DNA from: Agromyces hippuratus
GTDB lineage: Bacteria; Actinomycetota; Actinomycetes; Actinomycetales; Microbacteriaceae
DNA length: 64,000 nucleotides
Reading direction: 5' to 3'
Assembly: GCF_013410355.1 (NCBI RefSeq)
Contig: NZ_JACCFI010000001.1
Span: forward strand, 310,001-374,000
Shown: positions 24,525-33,195 of the stretch, piece after piece
Layout: every line of letters begins with the position of its first letter
How positions within the stretch are numbered: the first letter of the stretch is position 1
Notes under the pieces: generated by a model
What the model saw: only the letters and a program-made list of their open reading frames with translations
Databases searched by the model: none
Told to the model about the DNA's origin: nothing
Translations under genes and position numbers: made by a program

Positions 24525-25406
24525 ATGGCATTCGATCTGCGGTTCACCAAGGGCCAGGGCACGGGCAACGACTTCGTGCTCTTCAGTGATCCCGAGGGGG
24601 AGTCGGAACTCACGCCGACTCAGATCGCCGCGGTCTGCGACCGCCGGTTCGGCGTGGGCGCCGACGGGGTCATCCGCGCCGTGCGATCGGCGAACCTCGA
24701 TGCGGGCGCCGCATCGCTCGCAGAGGACCCGCAGGCCGTGTGGTTCATGGACTACTGGAACGCCGACGGCACGGTCTCCGAGATGTGCGGCAACGGCATC
24801 CGCGTCTTCACGAGCTACCTGATCGACCAGGGGCTCGCCGACCTCGGCGCGAACGAGTCGATCGCCATCGGCACCCGTGCCGGTGTTCGCACCGTGCGAC
24901 GCACGGTGGCGGGGTTCGAGGCCGACCTCGGTCTCTGGCGTCTGGCCGGCGGCGAGCCGCTCGTGCGCGGCAAGAGCCTGCCGGTCGCCCGTCCCGGCCT
25001 CGGCATCGACGTCGGCAACCCGCACATCGTCGTCGCCCTGGCCGACGACGATGAGCTCGACGGACTCGACCTCGCCTACCAGCCGATCATCGAGCCCGAA
25101 CCCGAGGCGGGCGCCAACATCGAGTTCGTCGTGCCGGCCGAGCCGCTCGTCGAAGAGGGAGTCGGGCGCATCCGCATGCGGGTGCACGAGCGAGGCTCCG
25201 GCGAGACGCTCTCCTGCGGCACCGGAGCGGTGGCCTCGGCCCTCGCCGTTCGGTACTGGGCCGGCGAAGCTGCTCCCGACCGCTGGCGCGTGCAGGTGCC
25301 CGGCGGCGTGCTGGGCGTGCGCATGGTGCAGGCCGCCGACGGCGAGCACGTGGCGCTCTCGGGGCCGGCCGAACTCGTCTTCGACGGCGTGCTCAGCCTC
25401 GCCTGA
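24525..25406 (+). CDS. dapF: Diaminopimelate epimerase
   Basis: Converts LL- to meso-diaminopimelate for peptidoglycan and lysine. The 293-residue protein has both catalytic cysteines in their family motifs, EMCGNGIRVF and LSCGTGAVASA, and the N-terminal FTKGQGTGNDFVLF. Its transcript should be leaderless (TAGACT six bases upstream). The first codons lie in a direct repeat shared with the miaA end. The miaA-dapF order is common in Actinobacteria. Confidence 0.96.
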   Translation: MAFDLRFTKGQGTGNDFVLFSDPEGESELTPTQIAAVCDRRFGVGADGVIRAVRSANLDAGAASLAEDPQAVWFMDYWNADGTVSEMCGNGIRVFTSYLIDQGLADLGANESIAIGTRAGVRTVRRTVAGFEADLGLWRLAGGEPLVRGKSLPVARPGLGIDVGNPHIVVALADDDELDGLDLAYQPIIEPEPEAGANIEFVVPAEPLVEEGVGRIRMRVHERGSGETLSCGTGAVASALAVRYWAGEAAPDRWRVQVPGGVLGVRMVQAADGEHVALSGPAELVFDGVLSLA

Positions 25407-25447
25407 CACCCCTGTTCTCTGAGCTCGTCGAAGGGTGGCCTCGCTCC

Positions 25448-25485
25448 AACAGGCTCAGCAGGCGAGAACAGGCTCAGCAGGCGAG
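25448..25485. repeat. Two tandem copies of a 19-bp unit
   Basis: AACAGGCTCAGCAGGCGAG occurs twice without a gap. Just upstream, near 25419-25434, CTGAGCTCGTCGAAGGG resembles the widespread intergenic CTGAGCTTGTCGAAGGG-type palindrome family of high-GC genomes, so this 86-nt gap between convergent genes may be repeat debris. Confidence 0.6.
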
Positions 25486-25492
25486 CCCGCCG

Positions 25493-26107
25493 TCAGCGAT
25501 CGGATGCCGCGGCGCTCACCTCGAGCACCCGGAACCCCTTGTCCTGCGCCGCGCGGTCGATGTCGAGGCCGAGGTCGTCGGCGATCCAACGCTGCAGCGA
25601 CTCGGCGCCGAGATGCTTCGCGACGACGAGCCATGCGCTCGCGTCGTCTTCAAGGCGGGGGAGCCAGTGCTCGAGCATGGCGTGCAGTTCGGCCTTGCCC
25701 ACCCGGATCGGCGGGTTCGACCAGATGCCGGCGAACCGCACGTCGGCGGGAACATCGCCCGGCAGCAGCGCGTTGACATTGGTGATGCCGAGGCGTGCGC
25801 AGTTGCGGCGCACGAGGTCGAGGGCGCGTTCGTTCACGTCGACGGCCCACACCGTGGCATCCGGTGCCCGAAGCGCCAGTGAGATCGCGATCGGTCCCCA
25901 GCCGCAGCCGAGGTCGAGCAGGTCACCGCTCGCCGGCGGCGCCGGGGCGCGGTCGAGGAGGATCCGGGTGCCGGTGTCGAGGTGCTCGGGGCTGAAGACG
26001 CCGCCCGAGGTCGAGAGCGACAGTTCGCGCCCGGCGAGGGTCACGGTGATGGTGCGGAGAGTGGCCTCGCCGCCCGGACGAGAGGAGAAGTAATGCTCGG
26101 AGGCCAT
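25493..26107 (-). CDS. Class I SAM-dependent methyltransferase (RsmC/RlmG-like)
   Basis: 204 residues. SAM-binding motif I is LLDLGCGWGPIAISLAL, motif II WAVDVNERALDLVRRN, and motif IV IWSNPPIRVGK, the NPP form of N-methyltransferases acting on exocyclic guanine or glutamine nitrogens. The N-terminus HYFSSRPGGEATLRTITVTLAGRELSL is that of the 16S/23S rRNA guanine methyltransferase MTS family. Only the catalytic domain is present, as usual in Actinobacteria. Divergent from hflX with 42 nt between them; the target base is not known. Confidence 0.85.
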   Translation of the reverse strand: MASEHYFSSRPGGEATLRTITVTLAGRELSLSTSGGVFSPEHLDTGTRILLDRAPAPPASGDLLDLGCGWGPIAISLALRAPDATVWAVDVNERALDLVRRNCARLGITNVNALLPGDVPADVRFAGIWSNPPIRVGKAELHAMLEHWLPRLEDDASAWLVVAKHLGAESLQRWIADDLGLDIDRAAQDKGFRVLEVSAAASDR

Positions 26108-26136
26108 ACAGGGGAACCTATCGCAGCGATGGGAAC

Positions 26137-26142
26137 TAGGGT
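26137..26142 (+). promoter_or_regulatory. -10 element of a leaderless hflX promoter
   Basis: TAGGGT ends seven bases before the hflX ATG and fixes the start choice. Confidence 0.5.
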
Positions 26143-26149
26143 TAACGCG

Positions 26150-27679
26150 ATGAATGACGCCGAACAGAACTCCGCAGACGACGCCGTCGAGCGGGTGCTC
26201 AAGGGTGCAGAGACCAAGGCCGGGGTGACCCGCTTCGGATCCGATTCCGCCGAGGCGCTCATGTCGCCCGATTCGGTCGACCTGTTCGGCTCCGATACCG
26301 ACGGCGAGCAGTACGACCGCGAGGCACGGGCCGGTCTCCGCCGGGTCGGCGGACTCTCCACCGAACTCGAAGACGTCACCGAGGTCGAGTACCGGCAGCT
26401 CCGGCTCGAGAACGTCGTGCTCATCGGCGTGTACTCGCAGGGTTCGCAGGACGAGGCCGAGAACTCCATGCGCGAGCTCGCCGCCCTCGCCGAGACGGCG
26501 GGCGCCCGCGTGCTCGACGGCGTGCTGCAGCGACGTCCGCACCCCGACCCCAGCACCTACCTCGGCCGCGGCAAGGTCGACGAGTTGCGGCACATCGTCG
26601 CCTCGCTCGGCGCCGACACGGTCGTCGCCGACACCGAGCTCGCGCCGAGCCAGCGGCGTGCCCTCGAAGACGCGATCAAGGTCAAGGTCATCGACCGCAC
26701 CGCCGTCATCCTCGACATCTTCAGCCAGCACGCGAAGAGCCGTGAGGGCAAGGCGCAGGTCGAACTCGCGCAGCTCGAATACCTCCTCCCGCGCCTGCGC
26801 GGCTGGGGCGAGTCGATGTCGCGACAGGCCGGTGGCCAGGTCGGCGGCGCCGGGGCCGGCATGGGCTCCCGCGGTCCCGGTGAGACCAAGATCGAGCTCG
26901 ATCGCCGGCGCATCCACTCCCGCATGGCGAAGCTCCGCAAGCAGATCGCGGGCATGAAGCCGGCCCGTGAGGCCAAGCGCGCCAACCGCAAGCGCAACGC
27001 GGTGCCCTCGGTCGCGATCGCGGGGTACACGAACGCCGGCAAGTCGAGCATCCTGAACCGCATCACCGGTGCCGGGGTGCTCGTCGAGAACGCCCTGTTC
27101 GCCACCCTCGACGCGACCGTGCGTCGCAACACCACGGCCGATGGCCGCGTTTACACGATCGCCGACACGGTGGGCTTCGTGCGCAACCTCCCGCACCAGC
27201 TCGTCGAGGCGTTCCGTTCGACGCTCGAGGAGGTCGGCGACTCCGACCTCATCGTGCACGTCGTCGACGCGGCGCACCCCGACCCCGCCGGGCAGATCGC
27301 CACGGTGCGCGATGTCATCGGCGAAGTCGGCGCACGCGACATCCCCGAGCTCATCGTCTTCAACAAGGCCGACCTCGTGACCCCCGAAGACCGGCTCGTG
27401 CTGCGCGGACTCGAGCCCGGCGCGATCTTCGCATCGGCGCGCACCGGCGAGGGCATCCCCGAGGTGCTCGAGGCCATCGCCCGCATGATGCCCGACCCCG
27501 CCGTCGAGATCGACCTGCTCGTGCCGTACGACCGGGGCGACGTCGTCTCGACGCTGCACGAGACCGGTCGAGTGCTCTCGATCGAGTACCTCGAAGACGG
27601 CACGCGCGTGCGTGCGCTCGCCTCGCCGGAGCTCGCGGGCCAGCTCGAGGAGTTCGCCGCGGCCTCCGCGGAGGCCTGA
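26150..27679 (+). CDS. hflX: GTPase HflX
   Basis: Ribosome-associated GTPase that can split stalled or heat-damaged 70S ribosomes. In 509 residues: an acidic start, N-terminal HflX domain (YLGRGKVDELRHIVASLGADTVVADTELAPSQRRALED), the glycine-rich linker GGQVGGAGAGMGSRGPGETKIELDRR, and a G domain with G1 GYTNAGKS (about 290-297), G3 DTVGFVRNLPHQL and G4 NKAD. The ATG at 26150 is placed by the -10 element; longer in-frame starts overlap the divergent methyltransferase gene. Confidence 0.95.
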   Translation: MNDAEQNSADDAVERVLKGAETKAGVTRFGSDSAEALMSPDSVDLFGSDTDGEQYDREARAGLRRVGGLSTELEDVTEVEYRQLRLENVVLIGVYSQGSQDEAENSMRELAALAETAGARVLDGVLQRRPHPDPSTYLGRGKVDELRHIVASLGADTVVADTELAPSQRRALEDAIKVKVIDRTAVILDIFSQHAKSREGKAQVELAQLEYLLPRLRGWGESMSRQAGGQVGGAGAGMGSRGPGETKIELDRRRIHSRMAKLRKQIAGMKPAREAKRANRKRNAVPSVAIAGYTNAGKSSILNRITGAGVLVENALFATLDATVRRNTTADGRVYTIADTVGFVRNLPHQLVEAFRSTLEEVGDSDLIVHVVDAAHPDPAGQIATVRDVIGEVGARDIPELIVFNKADLVTPEDRLVLRGLEPGAIFASARTGEGIPEVLEAIARMMPDPAVEIDLLVPYDRGDVVSTLHETGRVLSIEYLEDGTRVRALASPELAGQLEEFAAASAEA

Positions 27680-28003
27680 GCCGCGGCATCCGCCCTGCAG
27701 GAGCACCGGTACGCGCCGACCGCACGCGCGGTCCATGACCGGCGCTTCGGCGACCCGTGATCCGGTGATGGATGCCTCGGCCGCAACGGGCTGCCTACCG
27801 CTCCGCGTCACCCTGCGTCACAGTCGTGCGGTGCGTCACGCCGGCGCGTATCGTCGCATCTGATCGATCAGTGACCGGCCCACGCCGACCACTTGGAGCG
27901 ACCGCCGAGCCCGGCACCCGCCCGCGACATCCACCCGCCGTTCCGGCCGGGGGAACGCGGCCTGCCGTGTTCTTCCCGTTGCCGCTCGCCACGCAGGAGC
28001 ACC
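27680..28003 (+). other. 324-nt region upstream of metF
   Basis: No convincing ORF. It holds three GCGTCAC direct repeats (27805, 27815, 27833) and a -10-like TATCGT at 27849-27854, so the metF-metE promoter probably lies here with an mRNA leader near 140 nt. I found no SAM or cobalamin riboswitch signature. Confidence 0.5.
27805..27854 (+). promoter_or_regulatory. Candidate operator and -10 of the metF-metE operon
   Basis: GCGTCAC begins at 27805, 27815 and 27833 (one and nearly two helical turns apart), followed by TATCGT. A regulator binding on one DNA face is possible; no consensus is known to me. Confidence 0.35.
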
Positions 28004-28990
28004 ATGGCATCGACCGCAACCGACGCATCGGGCGCCGACTGTCGCCCCCGACTGCCGCTCTCCTTCGAGCTCTTCCCACCGCGCACCGACGCGGCGGCAC
28101 TCGCCCTCGGTCGCACGATCGACCGGCTCGCCGAGGTCGACCCCGCCTTCATCTCGGTGACGTTCGGCGCGGGAGGCAGCTCGCGAGCCCGCTCGCTGAC
28201 GGTGCTCCGCTACATGCTGGAGCACACGCACGTCGAGCCGATGGCGCACCTCACGTGCGTGGGCTCCTCCCATGCCGAGGCCAACCGGCTCGTGCGCGAG
28301 TTCCTCGACGCAGGCATCACGAGCTTCCTCGCGCTGCGCGGCGACCCGCCGGCGAACGCCGACCCCGACGCGGGCATCGGCGACCTGGGCAGCGCCGCCG
28401 AACTCGTGCAGCTCATCCACCGCGTGCAGGAGGAGCGGGAGCCGTTCGGCCAGGTCGGCGTGCCCGGCAACCCGGGTGCGTCGCGCATCAAGGCGCGGCC
28501 GCGTCCCGAGCGGGTCGCGGTCGCGACGTTCCCGACCGGGCACCCGCGGTCGCGAAACCTCGGGCACGACGTCGACACGCTGCTCGCGAAGGAGATCGCC
28601 GGAGCGAACCTCGCGATCACGCAGCTCTTCTGGCGCGCCGACGACTACCTCGGCTTCGTCGAGCGCGCCCGCGCCGGCGGGGTCATGATCCCGATCCTGC
28701 CCGGCATCATGCCCGTCACGAACCCGGCACGGCTGGGGCGGCTGACCGAGCTGACGGGCGTCGAACCGCCGGCCGAGCTCGCCATCGAGCTCGAGATCGA
28801 ACCGGATGCCGCGGCGCAGGCCGAGCTCGGCATCGCCTTCGCCACCCGCCTCGCCGCCGAGGTGATCGCGGGCGGCGCCCCGGGCCTGCATCTCTACACC
28901 TTCAACCGCCATGAAGCCGTGCTCGACGTCGTCGACCGGCTCGGGCTGCGAACCGACCGGTTCGCCGACGAGAGGAACACCGCACGATGA
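28004..28990 (+). CDS. metF: Methylenetetrahydrofolate reductase
   Basis: Flavoprotein reducing 5,10-methylene- to 5-methyl-tetrahydrofolate, the methyl donor for MetE. The 328-residue TIM-barrel protein has SFELFPPRTD (active-site glutamate), FISVTFGAGGSSRARS, MAHLTCVG, FLALRGDPP, and the C-terminal HLYTFNRHEAVLDVV. ATG chosen after AGGAGCACC; an in-frame start 111 nt upstream would add a Pro/Arg-rich stretch outside the fold. It overlaps metE by 4 nt. Confidence 0.94.
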   Translation: MASTATDASGADCRPRLPLSFELFPPRTDAAALALGRTIDRLAEVDPAFISVTFGAGGSSRARSLTVLRYMLEHTHVEPMAHLTCVGSSHAEANRLVREFLDAGITSFLALRGDPPANADPDAGIGDLGSAAELVQLIHRVQEEREPFGQVGVPGNPGASRIKARPRPERVAVATFPTGHPRSRNLGHDVDTLLAKEIAGANLAITQLFWRADDYLGFVERARAGGVMIPILPGIMPVTNPARLGRLTELTGVEPPAELAIELEIEPDAAAQAELGIAFATRLAAEVIAGGAPGLHLYTFNRHEAVLDVVDRLGLRTDRFADERNTAR

Positions 28991-31338
28991 CCACCCCTGC
29001 ACCCGTCTTCCCGAACGCGACGATCCTGGGCTACCCGCGCATCGGTCGCCGGCGCGAGCTCAAGCGGGCCGTCGAGGCGTTCTGGGCCGGATCCATCACG
29101 GCCGAAGAACTCGAACGCCAGGCCGCAGCACTGCGCACCGCGACCCGTGACCGCCTCGCGTCGCTCGGCCTCGCGCGCAGCGGCTCCGCGATCCCCGAGA
29201 CGTTCTCGTTCTACGACCAGGTGCTCGACGCCGCCGTCACCGTCGGCGCGGTGCCCGAGCGCTTCGCGGGGCTCGCCGACGACCAGGGCCGGCTCGACCT
29301 CACCGCCTACTTCACGATCGCCCGAGGTGTCGGCGACGACGCTCCGCTCGAGATGACGAAGTGGTTCGACTCGAACTACCACTACCTCGTGCCCGAGATC
29401 GGCCCCGACACCGTGTTCTCGCTGCACGCCGAGCGCATCCTCGCCGAGTTCGCCGAGGCGAAGGCGGCCGGGTTCACGACTCGGCCCGTGATCGTCGGTC
29501 CCGTGACCTTCCTGCTGCTCGCGAAGGCGGCCGACGGCGCCCCGGCCGGCTTCGCGCCGATCGACCGGCTCGCCGATCTCGTGCCGGTCTACGCGGCGCT
29601 GCTCGAGCAGCTCGCCGCCGCCGGTGCGGAGTGGGTGCAGCTCGACGAGCCCGCGCTCGTGAGCGAGAGCATCGACGTCGCCCGTGCGCGCGTCATCGAG
29701 TCGGTCGGCATCGCCTACGACGCACTCGGTGCGCTCGAGGCCCGACCGGCGATCTTGGTCGCCGCTCCGTACGGCTCGCTCGACGACGCCCTGCCTGCGC
29801 TCGCTGCGACTCCCGTCGAGGCGATCGGCCTCGACCTCGTGCGCGGCACGCTGCCCGACGCACTCGACCCCGTGACCGCCGAGTCGCTCGCCGCGAAGAC
29901 CCTCGTCGCCGGCGTCATCGACGGCCACAACATCTGGCGCGGCGACCTCACCGCAGCCTTCGACCGGGTCACGGCCGTGCAGTACCTCTCGCCGGCCGTC
30001 TCCGTGTCGACCTCCACGTCGCTCCTGCACGTGCCGCACGACGTCGCCGACGAAGACGAGCTCGACGCCCGCCTCGTCTCGTGGCTCGCGTTCGCCGACC
30101 AGAAGGTCGGCCAGGTGGCCGTGCTCGGCCGCGGGCTCGCCGAGGGGCGCGGCGCGATCGAGGGCGAGCTCGCCGCGGCATCCGCTGCCCTCGCCGACCG
30201 CGACACCGCGCCGGGCGTTCGCGTGTCCTCGGTGCGCGACCGTCTCGCCGGGCTCGCCGAGGCGGACTTCGCCCGCGTGAGCTACGACGAGCGGGTCGCT
30301 GCGCAGGATTCGCTGGGGCTGCCCGAGCTGCCGACGACCACGATCGGATCGTTCCCGCAGACGGCCGAGATCCGTCGCGCCCGCGCCCGTCTCGTGAAGG
30401 GCGAGCTGAGCGCTGACGACTACGCGGCGCTCATGCGCGCCGAGATCGAGCGCGTCGTGCGGCTCCAGGAGGAGCTGGGGCTCGACGTGCTCGTGCACGG
30501 TGAGCCCGAGCGCAACGACATGGTGCAGTACTTCGCCGAACTGCTCGACGGCTTCGCGGTCACGAAGCACGGCTGGGTGCAGTCCTACGGCTCGCGCTGC
30601 ACGCGACCCTCGATCCTCTGGGGAGACGTCTCGCGGCCCGCGCCGATGACGGTCGAGTGGTCGAGCTACGCGCAGTCGCTCACCGAGCTGCCGATGAAGG
30701 GCATGCTCACCGGCCCCGTCACGATCCTCGCGTGGTCGTTCGTGCGCGACGACCAGCCGCTCGGCGACACCGCGCGACAGGTGGCGCTCGCGCTCCGCGA
30801 CGAGATCACCGACCTCGAGACGGCGGGCATCCGCATCATCCAGGTCGACGAGCCGGCCCTTCGCGAGCTGCTGCCGCTGAAGCTCGCCGATCAGCCCGCG
30901 TACCTCGACTGGTCGGTCGGCTCGTTCCGCCTCGCGACGGGCGGCGCCGAGCCGGGCACGCAGGTGCACACGCACCTCTGCTACTCGGAGTTCGGCGTCG
31001 TCATCGACGCGATCAAGAACCTCGACGCCGACGTCACCTCGATCGAGGCGGCCCGCAGCCGCATGGAGGTCGTCGACGACCTCGAGACGAGCGGCTTCGA
31101 CCACGGCATCGGCCCGGGCGTCTACGACATCCACTCGCCGCGCGTGCCGGGTGTCGCCGAGGTGCAGGCGCTGCTCGAGCGAGCGGCGGGCGCGATTCCC
31201 GCGACGCGGCTCTGGGTCAACCCCGACTGCGGTCTGAAGACCCGCGGCTACGACGAGACCGTCGAGTCGCTGCGGCACATCGTCGAGGCGACCGCGGCGG
31301 TGCGGGCGGAGCGCGCCGCCCCGGTGCTCGCCGGGTAG
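28987..31338 (+). CDS. metE: Cobalamin-independent methionine synthase
   Basis: Transfers the methyl group of 5-methyltetrahydrofolate (triglutamate) to homocysteine. The 783-residue protein has the N-terminal barrel GYPRIGRRRELKRAVEAFW and the C-terminal catalytic barrel (TTIGSFPQTAEIRRAR, GEPERNDMVQYF). Zinc ligands: H-x-C in QVHTHLCYSEF (near 661-664) and C747 in NPDCGLKTR. ATGA overlap with metF. Full length and intact, so the organism can make methionine without B12. Confidence 0.97.
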   Translation: MTTPAPVFPNATILGYPRIGRRRELKRAVEAFWAGSITAEELERQAAALRTATRDRLASLGLARSGSAIPETFSFYDQVLDAAVTVGAVPERFAGLADDQGRLDLTAYFTIARGVGDDAPLEMTKWFDSNYHYLVPEIGPDTVFSLHAERILAEFAEAKAAGFTTRPVIVGPVTFLLLAKAADGAPAGFAPIDRLADLVPVYAALLEQLAAAGAEWVQLDEPALVSESIDVARARVIESVGIAYDALGALEARPAILVAAPYGSLDDALPALAATPVEAIGLDLVRGTLPDALDPVTAESLAAKTLVAGVIDGHNIWRGDLTAAFDRVTAVQYLSPAVSVSTSTSLLHVPHDVADEDELDARLVSWLAFADQKVGQVAVLGRGLAEGRGAIEGELAAASAALADRDTAPGVRVSSVRDRLAGLAEADFARVSYDERVAAQDSLGLPELPTTTIGSFPQTAEIRRARARLVKGELSADDYAALMRAEIERVVRLQEELGLDVLVHGEPERNDMVQYFAELLDGFAVTKHGWVQSYGSRCTRPSILWGDVSRPAPMTVEWSSYAQSLTELPMKGMLTGPVTILAWSFVRDDQPLGDTARQVALALRDEITDLETAGIRIIQVDEPALRELLPLKLADQPAYLDWSVGSFRLATGGAEPGTQVHTHLCYSEFGVVIDAIKNLDADVTSIEAARSRMEVVDDLETSGFDHGIGPGVYDIHSPRVPGVAEVQALLERAAGAIPATRLWVNPDCGLKTRGYDETVESLRHIVEATAAVRAERAAPVLAG

Positions 31339-31346
31339 CAGTGGTC

Positions 31347-31377
31347 GAGCGGATGTCGCGGCTCGCGGCATCCGCTC
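31347..31377 (+). terminator. Hairpin after metE
   Basis: 13-bp stem with one G-T pair and a 5-nt loop starting 9 nt after the metE stop. No T-tract. Its arms are built on the GCGGATG/CATCCGC word that recurs through the window. Confidence 0.5.
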
Positions 31378-31411
31378 GGCTCACGCCGGGGTGATGCACA
31401 GGCGAGGAACG

Positions 31412-31417
31412 TATGGT
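31412..31417 (+). promoter_or_regulatory. -10 element of a leaderless hydrolase gene
   Basis: TATGGT is followed by six bases and the ATG at 31424. Confidence 0.45.
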
Positions 31418-31423
31418 CGACGC

Positions 31424-32191
31424 ATGCAACTCGCGGTCCACGAATCCGGCGGGGGTCCGCGCACCGCGATCCTCATCCACGGCATCATGTCGGACTCGCG
31501 CGCCTGGCATCGTGTCACCGCCGAGCTCGAGGCGCAGGGCTTCCGCGTGCTCGCGGTCGACCTCGCCGGCCACGGATGCAGCCCCCGCGCGGTGCGCTAT
31601 TCGCCGGCGGCGTGGGCGAGCGACGTCGTGGAGACGCTCGAACCGCTCCTCGACGGTCCGCCCGACATCGTCATGGGGCACTCGCTCGGCGGACTCGTCG
31701 CGAGCATCGTGGCCGATCGACTCGCGCCCCGCGCGGCGATCTACATCGACCCGGCCTTCTCCTTCCCCAAGGGCGTCAAGGGGTGGGCGTTCAAGGCCTT
31801 CTTCGCCGTCGCGCCGCGGCCCCGACGCTCGGTGCTCGTGCGCATGAACCCGAAGTGGAGCGCCGCCGACGTCGACATCGAGCTCGCGACGCTTCGCGAC
31901 TGGGACAAGCGCACGATCCTCGGATTCACCGACACCCGGCCGCTCGTGCCGCCGGCACGGCTCGTGGCGCCGACGCTCGTCGTGCTGGCCGAGAAGAGCC
32001 TGCTGATCACGGCGAAGGTGGCCCGGCAGCTACGGCATCAGGGCATGACCGTCGAAACGGTGCAGGGCACGGGGCACACGGTGTTCCGCGACGATCACGC
32101 CGGCTTCATGGACGCCGTGCTCGGCTGGCTTCGCGAGTTGTCTCCGGTGACGGCGGAATCGGTGCCGGCCGGGGCGCGCGCCGCCGCGTAG
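31424..32191 (+). CDS. Alpha/beta hydrolase
   Basis: 255 residues with the alpha/beta-hydrolase oxyanion strand ILIHGIMSDSRAWHRV, a nucleophile elbow GHSLGGLVAS (serine in G-x-S-x-G), an acidic residue in LVVLAEKSLLIT region, and the catalytic histidine in GTGHTVFRDD. Start placed at MQLAVHESGGG because TATGGT lies six bases before it. The substrate is not predictable. It converges with lexA; their stops are 60 nt apart. Confidence 0.88.
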   Translation: MQLAVHESGGGPRTAILIHGIMSDSRAWHRVTAELEAQGFRVLAVDLAGHGCSPRAVRYSPAAWASDVVETLEPLLDGPPDIVMGHSLGGLVASIVADRLAPRAAIYIDPAFSFPKGVKGWAFKAFFAVAPRPRRSVLVRMNPKWSAADVDIELATLRDWDKRTILGFTDTRPLVPPARLVAPTLVVLAEKSLLITAKVARQLRHQGMTVETVQGTGHTVFRDDHAGFMDAVLGWLRELSPVTAESVPAGARAAA

Positions 32192-32251
32192 CGTGAGGCA
32201 TCCGCTCGCTGGCCGTGCATGCGCTGAGCGCGGTGGCCGCGGGCGTCGGCG

Positions 32252-32941
32252 TCAGACCGAGCGCAGCACGGCGACGATCTTGCCGAGCACCTCGGCGTGG
32301 TCGCCGACGATCGGCTCGAACGCGCTGTTGCGGGGGAGCAGCCAGGTGTGCCCGTCGCGCTGACGGAACACCTTGACGGTCGCCTCGCCGTCGAGCATCG
32401 CCGCGACGATCTCGCCGTTCTCGGCGGTGCGCTGCGATCGCACGACGACCCAGTCGCCGTCGCAGATGGCGGCGTCGATCATGGAGTCGCCGACGACCTT
32501 CAACATGAACAGCTCGCCCTTGCCGACGAGCTGCCGGGGGAGCGGGAAGACCTCGTCGACCTGCTGCTCGGCGGTGATGGGCACACCGGCCGCGATGCGC
32601 CCGACGAGGGGCACCATCGCCGCATCGCCGACCGGCGTGGGGTCGGACGACGTCGCGGGGCGGTCGGTGACGCCCGGCAGTTCGATGAGCACCTCGAGGG
32701 CGCGAGGGCGGTTGGGGTCGCGCCGGAGGTACCCGGCGAGTTCGAGCTGGTTGAGCTGGTGGGTCACGCTCGAGAGCGATGAGAGGCCGACGGCGTCGCC
32801 GATCTCGCGCATGCTCGGCGGGTAGCCGCGGCTCGAGACCGAACGCTGGATCATCTCGAGGATGGCGATCTGCTTGGCGCTCAGACTCTTGCGGCGGCGT
32901 GGCCTGCCGGCTGCCTGCACGTCGTCGATGTCGGTGCTCAA
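32252..32941 (-). CDS. lexA: SOS repressor LexA
   Basis: Represses DNA-damage genes until RecA filaments trigger self-cleavage. The 229-residue protein has the winged helix SAKQIAILEMIQRSVSSRGYPPSMREIGDAVGLSSLSSVTHQL, the Ala-Gly cleavage bond in VGRIAAGVPITA, the catalytic serine in VVGDSMID and lysine in EATVKVFRQ. The start is a TTG (LSTDIDDVQ) after GAGGGGCGAAGACG; no ATG suits. Its promoter, 33016-33044, is overlapped by an SOS box, giving autorepression. Divergent from the LysM gene. Confidence 0.95.
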   Translation of the reverse strand: MSTDIDDVQAAGRPRRRKSLSAKQIAILEMIQRSVSSRGYPPSMREIGDAVGLSSLSSVTHQLNQLELAGYLRRDPNRPRALEVLIELPGVTDRPATSSDPTPVGDAAMVPLVGRIAAGVPITAEQQVDEVFPLPRQLVGKGELFMLKVVGDSMIDAAICDGDWVVVRSQRTAENGEIVAAMLDGEATVKVFRQRDGHTWLLPRNSAFEPIVGDHAEVLGKIVAVLRSV

Positions 32942-33015
32942 CGTCTTCGCCCCTCGTAGCGGCCCAGCGGCCGGATGTCGGTGGTGTCTGGTCGACTGTC
33001 TTCCAGACATTCGAA

Positions 33016-33044
33016 ACTGTATCCGCCTCGCGTGCGTGCGGCAA
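33016..33044 (-). promoter_or_regulatory. lexA promoter
   Basis: On the minus strand, TTGCCG (33039-33044) and TACAGT (33016-33021) are separated by exactly 17 bp. The SOS box at 33041-33056 overlaps the -35. Confidence 0.7.
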
Positions 33045-33056
33045 ACATCTGTTCGA
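33041..33056. promoter_or_regulatory. SOS box of lexA
   Basis: GCAAACATCTGTTCGA: a perfect right half GTTCGA and a partial left half of TCGAAC-N4-GTTCGA. It overlaps the lexA -35. Confidence 0.65.
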
Positions 33057-33099
33057 GTGTGTCGGGGATCCGGGTTCCCGAGTTTCCGGAGATTCATCC

Positions 33100-33128
33100 T
33101 TGCAATCTTCGAAATTCGAATGTATGTT
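33100..33128 (+). promoter_or_regulatory. Promoter of the LysM gene
   Basis: TTGCAA (33100-33105) and TATGTT (33123-33128) with a 17-bp spacer; the SOS box at 33116-33131 covers the -10. Confidence 0.7.
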
Positions 33129-33131
33129 CGG
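33116..33131. promoter_or_regulatory. SOS box of the LysM gene
   Basis: TCGAATGTATGTTCGG agrees with TCGAAC-N4-GTTCGA at 10 of 12 defined bases and overlies the -10 of the divergent gene. Confidence 0.8.
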
Positions 33132-33195
33132 AACAGAGTTTCGCATCCGGTCCTCCCGGCCGAGGGCCGGATGCGACTCCTACAGGAGGTGTGAC

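Noticed and set aside
27680..28003. Possible SAM or cobalamin riboswitch before metF-metE
   Set aside because: None of the conserved core sequences or junction patterns of these riboswitches is present.
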